Part shown: positions 1 to 10,683 of the stretch, piece by piece
Layout: every line of letters starts with the position of its first letter
Numbering within the stretch: position 1 is the stretch's first letter
Source: Scalesia atractyloides
Lineage: Eukaryota; Streptophyta; Magnoliopsida; Asterales; Asteraceae
Direction: 5' to 3'
Assembly: GCA_947069175.1 (NCBI GenBank)
Contig: CAMTDV010000017.1
Coordinates: 34,357,126-34,421,125, forward strand
Length of the DNA stretch: 64,000 nucleotides
The notes under the pieces: generated by a model
The model's database searches: none
The model's input: only the letters and a program-made list of their open reading frames with translations
Told to the model about the DNA's origin: nothing
Made by a program: the position numbers and the translations under genes

Positions 1-237
1 TTTTTTCCGAATTACAAACCGATGTTTTAAGGATTTTGATCAGAACGAGGATACAAGTCGATTTATGTAAAACTTACCTCGAAACAATGCTCCAAACGGC
101 TTGATTTTGTTAATTGGAAGTTTAAACACCCGAATTGAAGCACTGTTTTCGTCCTTTGGGGCAGTATTTCATCAATCAACTTGTATCCTCGTTCTAATCA
201 AAAGCCCTAAAACATCGGTTTGTAATTTGGAAAAAAA
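1..237. repeat. Foldback (inverted-repeat) element
   Basis: About 60 bases at 1-61 are repeated as the reverse complement at 174-237 with few differences (for example ATCGGTTTGTAATTTGG against CCGAATTACAAACCGAT). The spacer contains a second, weaker inverted pair around 80-95 and 140-150. This is the shape of a small foldback or MITE-type element. It starts at or before the window edge, so the outer end and any target duplication cannot be seen. Confidence 0.7.
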
Positions 238-469
238 CTTAACTCCATTAAGTTATTTTTAACGCAGACTATTATTGACCAAAAGTGGACCAGTTCGAAT
301 TTTTATCTGCAAATAGCTGAGTTAGGATTATTATCAGCCAAATTGAAAAAGTTGGGATTATTTAAATCCAATTTACCTATTGAGATTGATTTTAACAAAA
401 CACTATATATAATTGAAATGATATATACTTTGTATTGTTAGATTGATTAGCACGTAAGTATTGGTTTAT

Positions 470-760
470 ATTCAGGGACTGTTGGTTTAGCTCTTAATGG
501 GGTCTTAATGGTTCAGACCTCTTAGTGGTTCAGCACTTAATAGTTCGGACTGTTTGTTTCGCGAGTAGATGTCTAAATGGTTTAGACATTTACCTCTGAA
601 TGGTTAAGCATTATACTAAGTCTGAATGGTTAAGACCTATAATCTGAATTGGTCAGACATTTGCCTCTGAACGATTAAGCATTATACTGGCTCTTAATGG
701 TTCAGACATCTTACTGGTTCAGCACTTAATGGTTCAACACTTAACTATTGTTAGCTAGAC
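470..760. repeat. Array of short TGGTTCAG / TGGTTAAG motifs
   Basis: About a dozen degenerate copies of a motif built on CTTAATGGTTCAGAC and CTGAATGGTTAAGAC lie head to tail. A longer sub-unit (GGTTAAGCATTATACT and its variant CGATTAAGCATTATACT) appears twice. No reading frame is associated. It looks like the inside of a non-autonomous DNA transposon, but I could not find matched ends. Confidence 0.6.
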
Positions 761-1849
761 GCCTAGACATGATTAAACTTATTGTCTGTGTTAATTGATT
801 AGGATTGTTAGCTAGACATGATTAAACTTATTGTCTATGGTATTAGGGTATTTTGATTCATATTTCATTCCATTCATGGTTGGATCACATCATCTATTTT
901 AATGTTTTTAAATATTAGGTTGATGATCATATTAAATTGAGCTTTGAGAGCCTCTTTCTTATTGCACTTCTATTCAACAAATACAGCTTTATTTAATGCG
1001 ATTGCTTGATAAAGGATCATTTTTCAATTTACTAGCTCAGGTTATATTATTTGAAGGAATGGGTCACTTTCAGATTTGTGGATTTACCTGAAGCTAGGGA
1101 AGAAGGGAAGTAACATTGAACCTTAGACCAGCCATACCCCGTATCTTCAATGAATTTCCACTCCACATCATTTTTATGTTTTAAATGCAAATAATAGTTT
1201 TATATATTTTAATAAACTATAAAATAAAAATTAAATGTAACTTAAATAAACGATTTCCATTAAATCATTAATCATTTAAAAGATTGCATAATACTAACTA
1301 AAAACATATTTAAATATAAAAAACTACAAAAAATAAGATAAACAAAGTACAACTCGAGCATTATTTGGGAATCTTCGCATTTAAAATTTGGCCCCTTCAC
1401 AAGCCAACCATTCAAGGTGTTCGCTGTTCAGTGTTAATAAGTTTAACTGCATCATCATTTAATTGCATTTTTTGTTTTCGACCACCGAGCATTTGGTGCT
1501 AAAACTCGTCAACTTTGACAACACTTTATCCAATTTTTCATCGTGAGTGAAGGATGTTGTTGCTCATTTTGAATTTGCTTTGTCCTTCTAGGGGGCATTG
1601 TGGTTTGTGTGATAATTAGTGGATGCTCCCATTGAGATCCACGAAACAACATGCATCTGAACCACTGGTTTTGTTGTCGGGTATCTCTGACTCTTTCCTT
1701 TGTGAATTGCTTATTTGTTTAAGCATTTTGAGCATTGTCGTCCATTTTAAGCTACGTCGGAGAACATCCTAAATGAATAGATTTTTGAAAGGTTGACTTT
1801 GATCCTTACTATATTCTTCAAGTGAGGTGTTCAAGACTTCGACATCACT
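761..1849. other. Non-coding AT-rich stretch
   Basis: A short direct repeat (TTGTTAGCTAGAC ... CATGATTAAACTTATTGTCT) occurs twice at about 751-838. Beyond that I see no gene, repeat family or RNA in this interval. Confidence 0.5.
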
Positions 1850-2640
1850 TGTAACACCCCAATTTCTTAAAATATGCAATTACATGTCATGGGTGTTGCC
1901 CAACCTTCAAATGGGCATATTCTGGGATAGGAAATGAGTCACGAAAAACATAATATATGAAAGTGAAGTTTCTTGACAATCGGGATGTTAAAAAAGGGCT
2001 TGGTGGACGACGACCGCTGCCTGAAGGTTAGCGGTCCACTATGTGACGAGAAAGGCATAAGTGAGTAGTTGGCACGTGTAGCATGACTTATCATCCCCGA
2101 CAGGCGGTAGCGAACTACTACCAAGTCAATGATGGTCTGCTACAGAATCTGGAACAACCTATAATTAAGGCTTTCAAATGGTCATTTAAGGTTACGAGTC
2201 TAACTCTAATGAGAACACTCTTATAGATAATCCCAAGCTTCTAGTACACCTTTGGGTGTTGTGAGCTAGTTATTTTAAGCATAGAGCAAGGAGACTCTAC
2301 ATCAACATGTCGTTGATAATCATCAAGTATAATCTCGTTAAGCTTAGTGTTTATAACTAAACGTTAGGGTGATATACAGTGTAGGTGTTGGGCAGCCTAA
2401 CCTTAGTTAAGCATGGAATGATCATCCATTTTTAAACAAGGTAGCATTATCCGATACATAGCTTTGGTAAAGCCAAATTAGGCACACCCTCGCTTAACTT
2501 AAGGTTACCCTAACTAGTATCAGGACTAGGGGACAGTGTCTGTTGTGTTCCCAATTGTTATACCAAAGAGTTATTATTGTCCCTCGGTTTTTCGATACCC
2601 CGAGCCTATGGCCATTGGTGCGTGTCGAGCGTGATATATT
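1850..2640 (+). repeat. LTR-like fragment, unassigned
   Basis: The segment opens with TGTAACACCCCAATTTC, a typical start of plant gypsy LTRs. Around 1925-1965 it shares a stretch (GGAAATGAGT.ACG ... CATAATATATGAA) with 19705-19735, which lies in the LTR-like piece cut by the gypsy element at 19975. Neither a second end nor a target duplication was found, so the right boundary is a guess. Confidence 0.4.
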
Positions 2641-2699
2641 TTTTTAATATTATAGGTTCATTTTACGCATTAGTCAAGTTTTAAATTTATAAAACACGA

Positions 2700-3250
2700 T
2701 ATTACTAACACTAAACACACACTTGGGCAAGTGCATCCATCGCGAGCATAGTATAGTGTTGGTGAGATACCGAGGTCGTCCAAGGACACAAGAGCTTTTA
2801 ATACCGGTTTATCGTTAACGTCTAATCAATCTAAATTTTTTATTAAAGTTTTGAAACATAAAAATAAATCTAAAAATTAAGAAGATAAAAAAAATGAAAT
2901 ACAAATAGACAAGATAGAATCATTTGGATCCAACTCCTCTTTAACGTACCCTTTGATGATTTTGCACTTTCGGACTTTTTAAAGGATAATCTTAGTTATA
3001 GTAGTAGGCCCCTCTTTTGAAGGTGACGTTACCCTCAACCCAGTGGTTTGAGTCAGCAGGGATACAATCCCAAAAGGTCGGAATATTGAAAGACAATTAA
3101 ATAAGTTATTAATGCGAAAAGTGGTAGGCCCCTTTTTTTGAAGGTGACGTTACCCTCGGCTAAGTGGTTTGAGTCAGCAAGGATACAATCCCAAGAAGCC
3201 GGTTTAAAGTATTAATAGTAGTTTGCATATGAGGGGTTCAAGCTATTCGC
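2700..3250. repeat. Unassigned transposon segment with 120-bp tandem duplication
   Basis: Two copies of a ~120-base unit start at 3001 and 3121 (GTAGTAGGCCCCTCTTTTGA / GTGGTAGGCCCCTTTTTTTG), each with GAAGGTGACGTTACCCTC and TTTGAGTCAGCA.GGATACAA. The stretch 2720-2815 (ACTTGGGCAAGTGCA, CATAGTATAG, GGTCGTCCAAGGACACAAGA) is found as its reverse complement at 31700-31800, and the TTACCCTC/GTAGTAGG part at about 31390-31430. The two loci are therefore inverted copies of one repeat family, probably an LTR retrotransposon, but I cannot name it. Confidence 0.55.
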
Positions 3251-3326
3251 ACCCCCGCCATCCAATACCCATTAGGGAATTGAAGAAGGTCCTAGTAAGC
3301 TTGAACCAAGTCCTCGCAGGATCTGT

Positions 3327-4770
3327 TGTCGCAACCCTTGACCCCACCCCGGGAGCGGGGGCCGCGAGACACAGAGCTGGTGGTACCGGTGTTTATTAAT
3401 TTGGCAGCGGAATTACGACATCAGGATCGTAGTTAGAAAATAAATATCAGAGTTTCAAAACTCCAAAATTTTATATTAAACAAATGGGGTAAAACCCATG
3501 TTTCCATTACAATACATATTTTTAGGGACATACCCTAATCTATGGAAAACAGAAACTCCTTTTTATTTAGGTAACTTTTATAGCCACCTTTCTAAGCCTT
3601 CAGTGCTCAGCTGGCTTCTGTTAGCTTCACATTTACATGAAACGCGTTTTAAAAACATTTTATCAGCAAGAAATACTGGCGAATCCATCTCAGTTTTATC
3701 AAAACAAGTGATTATACTTTACAGTTATTGAGGAGCATCCGCATTTACAATGTTTATATCTACATAATTACTCAATCAGTACTGTCAATCCTGACTTGTG
3801 GGTCATATTACTTTGGGTCATGTCACCCAACAGTAACGGTTCCTGTCACCTTCCCGTGACTCTGGACTAGCAATGTATACAAAACCCTAACATACCGGCA
3901 GTAATTTTAGAATACATATACTAAATCACTGTTAAGCATAATTAAAGCATTTGAGGTTTTGGTAACACATTTTGACTCACAAAAAGATTTACAAAAAGAG
4001 AATGTACTCGCCTTGAACACTTTAAGTATTCCTACGGAGTTCCTGGTGATGGTTCTGGATTACTTCCTAGGATTTCTATTAAAACATACAACGCACATGT
4101 GTTAGTAAGTTAACCCAAGTCACTTTAACCATACAACACTCGACAGAACTCCAACGAACGTAGTCGGGCAGAGCCTAGACATGCGTTGGCGATTCTAGAT
4201 CGATTGGGTAGGGTGTCCATACAACACTAGACAGAACTCCAACGAACGTAGTCGGGCAGAGCCTAGACATGCGTTGGCAATTCTAGATCGATTGGGTAGG
4301 ATAGTGAATTAGTGAATGGGGGTTAAGTTACTTACAGCGGGCAGCGCTTCACAGGTTTAGGGGTTTAGGGTTTTAGGGGGGTGTTGTTCAGAGAAACGGG
4401 GATAGAGAGAGTATACGATCGAATTTTTCGTTCGATTTTGAGCACAGAACTCAATCCCACGCTGATCCTTTTATACCCGAATTTGACCTCCCCCGCGCGT
4501 CGCGCGGGGATCTGGGTTCCCTCTCGCGTAGCGCCTGAGGTGCCTAGCTAGGCTAGGTCAGCCTGGTCACAAGTGTAGGGTTGCCAGATGGCGCAAAACG
4601 GTGACACGTCACCTTGACAACTCCCGCGCGTCACGACAGAGACTGGTGTCTCTGGCGCGTGGTGCCTGGACTGTCCAGGTGGACCTATCTCGTTTTGCAT
4701 GCCGCGTCTCGATTTACGTGTCTGGTTTTATGTTTCGGCTAACTTCGGGGTGTTTTGGAGAGTTGTTACA
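3327..4770 (-). mobile_element. Solo LTR of a gypsy-like element
   Basis: Read on the minus strand the unit runs from TGTAACAACTCTCC to GGGTTGCGACA, the same TGTAAC..ACA end style as the other gypsy-like LTRs here. It is 1,444 bases long, with no internal region on either side. The flanking pentamers are TCTGT (3322-3326) and TCTAT (4771-4775), a target duplication with one mismatch. A minus-strand TATA box (GGGTATAAAAGG, 4467-4478) sits next to a GC palindrome (CCCCGCGCG/CGCGCGGGG, 4491-4509). The unit probably arose by recombination between the two LTRs of a full element. Confidence 0.65.
4129..4303. repeat. 88-bp tandem duplication in the solo LTR
   Basis: Two near-identical units begin at 4129 and 4217 (CCATACAACACTCGACAGAA / CCATACAACACTAGACAGAA) and both contain ACGTAGTCGGGCAGAGCC. 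They differ at only a few bases, so the duplication is recent relative to the LTR. Confidence 0.85.
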
Positions 4771-6031
4771 TCTATACACTGAACGAGACAAGAACTTTAC
4801 CAAACCACCCTTCTAACCCCTACCAGGTTAGTTAACGCGCTTTATATAGACCGTAAAGACACGAATGAGCAAATCAATAACATCATGAAAAAAATGGTAG
4901 GAAAATTCTCTTTCAACATAAGAAACTAGTTATTAAAATCATTAATACATATTCAATTAAAAAGTGACGAAAGATTAAAAATCAAAAGTAATACATTAAA
5001 GACTTGTCTTCACCAAGTGATTTAAGGAATTAGCCAAGCATGGCCTTTGCCGAGACTACTACACACTCTAGAGATGATGGATGGATGATGGTGGTGGGTG
5101 TTGGTGTTTTAGTGGTGGTGGAGTGATGGCCCAAACAGTAGCCCGACCACGGCCCCGTGCGTAGTGGGCACGGCCTGTGGCCATCTCCTTCTCTTCCTTC
5201 ATTAATTGCAGCTGTCAGCAGAGGGCCCCACACGACCCCGTGCCTCCTGGGCACGACCTTGTGGTCAACTCTTCACTGTACTATTCACGACCCGTGGTGG
5301 GCGTGGAAGCTTTTGCAGGTTTTGTCTTTAAGTGATTTGGCTGGTCACGCCCATGCCTGGTTGGGCACGGCCCCGTTGCCAGTCTTCTGTCTCTTGTTTT
5401 GTCTTTTGGGGTGTTGCTGAGGGGTTGAGCAGGCGACGTTATTCCTTCTTTTTGTATTTGTGTTGGTTTTGGCTGCTTATTTGCTTATTTTGTTCTTTTA
5501 AGCTTATTTTATCCTGAAAATACAAAAGGAACAAAGAAACGTGCTTTTTCCAACATTAGTACTAAAAAGGGTTAGTTTTATGCCTTATTTGATGTAATTT
5601 GTATGTTGCATTTTGTGCACATCACCATCAATTGGTACCATGTTTTGTGTAAAACACAACGGAAAACACATTTCTTTATTTTGTATTGAACAACTCGTAT
5701 GTTGAATAAAATATACTTTTAGACATGAGGATTTAAACATCCCTTATTCGTACAAAACATTTCATTACAAAAAGGTAATCATAGTCTATCTAATAACAAT
5801 TTACAATATTTCAGCCACAAGGTTTTCATGTGCCCAACGAGTCATAATCCTTTGGCACCTAACATTGCTAATCACAAATATTGAATTCATCATTACCTGA
5901 AAATGTTTTGAAAATAATATATTGGCAAAAAAATTGTGAATATCGTTAATAGACACAAAATGTGTTAACCATGAATAGTATTAGAGTCATTAAATAATAA
6001 TTCTAACAACAATCTACACATTCATCAGGAC
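4771..6031. other. Non-coding, with repeated CACGRCCCCGTG motif
   Basis: Between about 5140 and 5380 a GC-rich motif of the form CACGGCCCCGTGC..TGGGCACG recurs four times (near 5151, 5228, 5286, 5346) in otherwise AT-rich DNA. Each copy is close to self-complementary. This resembles the short palindromes inside the gypsy LTRs elsewhere in the window, so it may be an LTR remnant. I found no LTR ends and no reading frame I believe in. The remainder, 5400-6031, holds nothing recognisable. Confidence 0.45.
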
Positions 6032-7127
6032 TGTCACACCCCGACCCGCAGCGGAAAAGGTGATCGGGGCATGATTGGGTTATCATCAAAGCTCATGAAA
6101 TTTATTATGCGTTTCATATTCATTAATACAATTTAATGGAAATTTACAATAAGAATTACAACATGTTCTAACTATCAATCTAAGCTTCTTTGTTCTCTTC
6201 TAAGGCATTTCCTATGTTTTCCTTGCTTCAACCTGTTCACCTGTATCATGTGTAAAAGGGTTTTTGGATCAACATAATGTTGGCGAGTGAATCCTAAGGA
6301 AAACATTTGAACAAGTTTATTTAAATTGATTATGAAATATGTGCACAACCAAACATGAGTAAAAATAGATGTAAACTTATTCAACAATCATAAGATATTA
6401 AATAAAGCACACATGAACAATAATGGAACATTTAGAGGCACGCGTTGCTCAACTCGTCTCTCACGAGGAACTGATGGGCCTAATGAATGAATTGTATAAA
6501 CATGATAATATGAATGACACAACCACAAACAATATAAACTCAATGATACACACATGAACAATAATGAATTGGTTTTGAGGCACGCGTTGTTCAACTCGTC
6601 TCCCACGAGGAACTGATGGGCTTAATGAATGAATTCCATATAATTTGACAAATGAAATAAGTAATCACAACAATATAAACAATCTAAATTTAGATCACGA
6701 TATGGTATGGCACAAGTTTAAATAAACAAGTTAATTATTTTTAAGACACATGACACACCCCAAAACGTGTAATTTAAAAGGGGGAGTTGTAAGATTCACT
6801 CACAGCGGGTGCGTTCGGTTGATGATGTTGAATGCACGCGAAGTGGTTTTAACCACGAGTGAGATTAACCTAGATAAATATCATTATGATTCGGTAAGTA
6901 AACGGATTTTATTAATCTATTTTAGTAGAATTGTTGGGTGTATTTTTGTGAGTTTAAGGCTATTTTCTAACCTTAAAAATGTTATTTTTAAGTATTTTTA
7001 ATTGATTTTTAATTAAAATAATTAAATAAAAATAATAAAAAATTTGACTTTTTCTGACCGTTGACTTTGACTTTGACCGTTGACTGACCGTTGACCGGTT
7101 CGAGTCGTGTATATAAGTGCGCTGGGT

Positions 7128-7698
7128 GAGGCTCGAACCCGGGACCTCCCGTACGCGTGCACGCAGCTCTACCAACTGAGCTACGTGTCTAACCCGTCAT
7201 ATATCTGTTTTTAATTATATTTATATATTAATTAAGTTAAACAGAAAATTCTTTTTATTTTAAAAACGTTTTAATTGATTCGGACGGTGCGCTCCACAGG
7301 TCTCGAACCCGGGACCTGTGGGTTATGATAACACACAGTCCACCGCTGGACTGTGTGTACAACTTGTTAACTTAAATGATTTTTATTATACTTAAACACA
7401 AATTAATTATTTTCATTTCTGACTTATTTAAAAAGCTTAATAATTGTCCGGGTCGATGCAGAAGACCGGACTCGAACTCGTGCACTTTGATTAAACATAC
7501 ACACAGTCCACCACTGGACTGTGTGTCTAATTTGGTTATTTTTCCGATTATTAATATACTTAACATATATAAAATGAATCCGGTTCAGTTAACAAAAAGA
7601 ACATTTTTATTTACACAGCGTGTGTGGAACAGGATTCGAACTCGAGACCTTTGTGTGTTTATTGTGCACACAGTCCACCGCTGGACTGTGTGTCTAAC
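7128..7698 (-). other. Four tRNA-like modules in the 3' LTR
   Basis: Read on the minus strand, four modules each show a D-arm/box-A-like part followed by a box-B-like part. Module 1 (7128-7196) has TAGCTCAGTTGGTAGAGC then GGGTTCGAGCC. Modules 2-4 (about 7290-7362, 7440-7530, 7625-7698) have AGTCCAGCGGTGGACT, a D-arm with stem GTCC/GGAC in place of GCTC/GAGC, then GTTCGAGNC or GTTCGAATCC. The acceptor stems do not pair, so these are not working tRNA genes. They look like tRNA pseudogenes or tRNA-derived SINE heads caught in the LTR and duplicated. Confidence 0.6.
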
Positions 7699-8130
7699 CC
7701 GAGTTATTTCTTGATTTAAATTATACTTATATACTACCGAACTTCATCTTCTTCGTTGAGTTTTAACCAGAATCGATAACTGACTGGTTCAATGTTTTAA
7801 TCGGTTTCTTAGGCGTGTTTCAGTTCATTACGGTGAGATATAAGTGAAAAGAAAAAGAAATTAGGCGAAGAGGTATACCGACTGTCTTCCTCTGTTTTCC
7901 GGCAGAACTCCGGCGACAGCAATAGGCTCCGGCGACGAATGTCTTGCAGCAGCGAGTCTCCAGAAAGCTTGAAAAAGGTATGGGTGACTTCGGTATAAGC
8001 TTAGGGGGTTCAATAAGGCTCGGAAATGGAGAACCCGGTTTTCCGGCGACAAACAGAAGAATTCCGGCGAGTGGGTTTTCGCCGAGAAATGGTGTGGTTT
8101 TGAGCGAAAAGGTTTGCAGAAGTTCGAGGT

Positions 8131-8140
8131 GGTTTTTATA
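8131..8140 (-). promoter_or_regulatory. TATA box in the 3' LTR
   Basis: The minus-strand sequence is TATAAAAACC. It would drive outward transcription into the flank below position 6032, not the element itself. Confidence 0.45.
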
Positions 8141-8393
8141 GGGCAAATCGTCGATGTATTTGGCCCGATTTCCAACTGGATTCATTGGTTTAAATTTCTC
8201 CCGCGGTTATAACTTTGGTCGCGGACTCAGACGTCGGTTATAACCGATGTAGCGTTTATGTTTTACGTTATAACTGAAAGAAACGTTAAGTTTCGCGAGA
8301 TTACCGGGATTTCCGACGACTGAACTTTTGGGCGCCGGTTTTGAATTTGTAAAGTCATGATATCAATTAAATGATCTTAATGGTTAACAAAAG

Positions 8394-8478
8394 ACATCAG
8401 TGGCGCAGTGGTTTGTGTGTTGTGTGTTAAGTTGTTGTCGGACCGGTTACTGACCCGGGTTCGAAACCCGGTAGAACC
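8394..8478 (+). other. Fifth tRNA-like module (opposite strand)
   Basis: The plus strand reads AGTGGCGCAGTGGTTTG, box-A-like, then GACCCGGGTTCGAAACCCGG, a box B inside a well-paired T-arm-like stem (CCGGGTTCGAAACCCGG). Orientation is opposite to the other four modules of the same LTR. A twin lies at 15211-15295. Confidence 0.5.
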
Positions 8479-8661
8479 AAAATATTTTTATTTTGCGATT
8501 TTTAACAGTTTTTCAAAAACTAACTATATATTCCCGTATAATAATTGATTATGTATTGTTTAAAATTATTTTGAGCATTTAATTCGCAACGAAAATTTTA
8601 ACTGACTGTTCGGTTGATAAACGGAGCGGGTTTGGTAAATCCGTTTTTGACGGATGTTACA

Positions 8662-8698
8662 GTATCCCCTGCTTTTTAGAAATTTCGTCCCGAAATTT
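8662..8698 (-). other. Polypurine tract and upstream hairpin
   Basis: On the minus strand the purine-rich tract AAAAAGCAGGGGATAC directly abuts the 3' LTR. Just upstream is a perfect hairpin with arms AAATTTCG/CGAAATTT and a 3-base loop (8680-8698). The tract is the expected start of plus-strand DNA synthesis. The same hairpin is found in front of the tract of the gypsy element at 28294-28312, and a changed but still paired form at 49853-49870. Confidence 0.8.
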
Positions 8699-9228
8699 AA
8701 ATAGTGATATATTTGACTAAAAGAATAATGGTGTTTAGTTTGTCAGTTACTTGCTTAGAAAAAGTAAGGGTTTGAGTTTTTTTTTTGTTTGAGGCGGTAA
8801 CGTTCCTTGTAAGGGTTAAGTATCCTATTATAGGAATCGCTTTTTGTTGCCTACTGTAAAAGTATTGATAGTCAAATTTGATTCACTAACTATGATATCA
8901 TGCATAAGAGGTTGGATATGTTTGGAAAGGTAATGTTATATCCTAAGGCAAAACTTCTAATACTACAACCTACATGGAACATAAATAAACACAACAGCTA
9001 ATATTTAAACATAAATAAACACAACAGCTAATATTTGAACATAAATAATCACAACAGCTAATATTTGAATCCACATTCTGATAACATATATGTTTGAATG
9101 GTGGAAGTTCCTCTCTCGTTTGTTATGATGGAGAGGTTAGTTTATGTAGAAACGGAACACAATCCAATCTCTTTAAATAGCAAGATGATATAAATGTAAC
9201 ACAAATTTCAACCAAGGCAATACCTTAC
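8699..9228. other. Internal non-coding region between repeats and polypurine tract
   Basis: This is part of the TR-GAG element. A ~40-base unit (CATAAATAAACACAACAGCTAATATTT) is repeated three times at about 8979-9066. No coding potential was recognised. Confidence 0.6.
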
Positions 9229-10645
9229 ATGGAACTCCTCATAACCGCTTGATAATGCCTCTGATCCTTTGGCAAGAATACTTATATATAGGAAGTACCA
9301 GCGGCGTATCCACCATATTCTTGCCAATTTTTCATTGGTTTTTATCCACAAGTTATGATTAGTTACCAAGAAACTAATAAATCCTACATAGAACTTCTCA
9401 TAACCGTCCGACAATGCCTCTGATCCTTTGACAAGAATACTTATATATAGGAAGTACCAGCGGCGTATCCACCATATTCTTGTCAAATTTTCATTGGTTT
9501 TATCAGTGAATTATGATTAGTCCTATATAACTCTACAGTAGTATACAACAAACATAAAATACTGAAATGAAATATATCTGTGCGATCAAGGCTCAACCAA
9601 ACGGAGCCGATCGTATTGTATGTACTGAAAATGAAATTGTCTGTGTGCTCAAGGCTCAATCAAACGGAGCCGAGCGTATTGCATGTACTGAAAATGAATA
9701 ACTTAATCACACAAACAGCCTATGCATGGAACCTCTCATAACCGCCTGATAATGCCTCCGATCATTTGACAAGAATACTTATATATAGGAAGTACCAGCG
9801 GCGTATCCACCATATCCTTGTCAAATTCACATTGACTTTATCCGCAAGTTATGATTAGTTCTATGCGACTCTACAATAAACACAACAACCACAAGATACT
9901 GATAATGAAATTGTCTGTGCGCTCAAGGCTCAATCAAACGGAGCCGAACGTATTGCATGTACTGAAAATGAAATTGTATGTGCGCTCAAGGCTCAATCAA
10001 ACGGAGCCGAACGTATTGCATGTACTGAAAATGAACAACTTAATCTAAACAACAATCACACAAACAGCCTATGCATGGAACCTCTCATAACCGCCTGATA
10101 ATGCCTCCGATCATTTGACAATAATACTTATATATAGGAAGTACCAGCGGCGTATCCACCATATTCTTGTCAAATTTTCATTGACTTTATACAAACACCA
10201 CAACCACAAGATACTGATAATGAAAATGTCTGTGCGCTCAAGGCTCAATCAAACGGAGCCGAACGTATTGCATGAACTGGAAATGTAAATTGAACTGTGC
10301 GATCAAGGCTCAATCAAACGGAGCCGATCGTATTGCATGTATTGAAATGTAAAATGAAATGACTGATCAAGGCTCAATCAAACGGAGCCGATCGTGCGGG
10401 CACGCCACAGTTCAACCGCATAATAAAATGGGGAACAAGCTCAACCTCATGGATGGGGAGCTGCGGCCTCGGCAAATGCATATACTGAAAACAATAAACA
10501 ATAATTACTCTAACAGTCTACACATGGAACCTCTCATAACCGCCAGATAATGCTTCTGATCCTTTGACAAGAATACTTATATATAGGAAGTACCAGCGGC
10601 GTATCCACCGTACTCTTGTCAAAGTTTCATTGGCTTTATCCTTAA
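9229..10645 (-). repeat. Two interleaved tandem repeat families in place of pol
   Basis: Unit A (~55 bases, about seven copies from 9580 to 10395) contains GATCAAGGCTCAATC and CGGAGCCGATCG, which form a hairpin: GGCTC pairs with GAGCC, extended by CGATC with GATCG. Unit B (~115 bases, five copies near 9229, 9388, 9724, 10075, 10523) contains CTCATAACCGCCTGATAATG and CTTATATATAGGAAGTACC. On the minus strand unit B can be read as a peptide containing WIRRWYFLYIS; three of five copies are open and two share a TGA. I see no protein family here. Confidence 0.85.
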
Positions 10646-10683
10646 GTTATGATTGGTTTGATGTGATAAAGAAAAACATAAAA

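Larger units (their letters stand above)
6032..8661 (-). repeat. 3' LTR of the TR-GAG element
   Basis: On the minus strand it starts TGTAACATCCGTC and ends GGGTCGGGGTGTGACA; length 2,630. It is the twin of 12847-15478, differing by scattered single bases and a few one- or two-base indels (for example in the A-run near 7036). It carries five tRNA-like modules and a TATA box at 8131-8140 (minus). Open frames inside it are present in both LTRs only because the LTRs are copies of each other. Confidence 0.93.

Noticed and set aside
7128..7196. True tRNA gene in the LTR
   Set aside because: The D-arm and box B are good, but no 7-base acceptor stem pairs and the T-stem is imperfect. Kept only as tRNA-like.
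7820..8185. 121-codon minus-strand ORF in the LTR, found again at 14637-15002
   Set aside because: Presence in both LTRs is due to LTR identity and not selection. No domain and no independent evidence.
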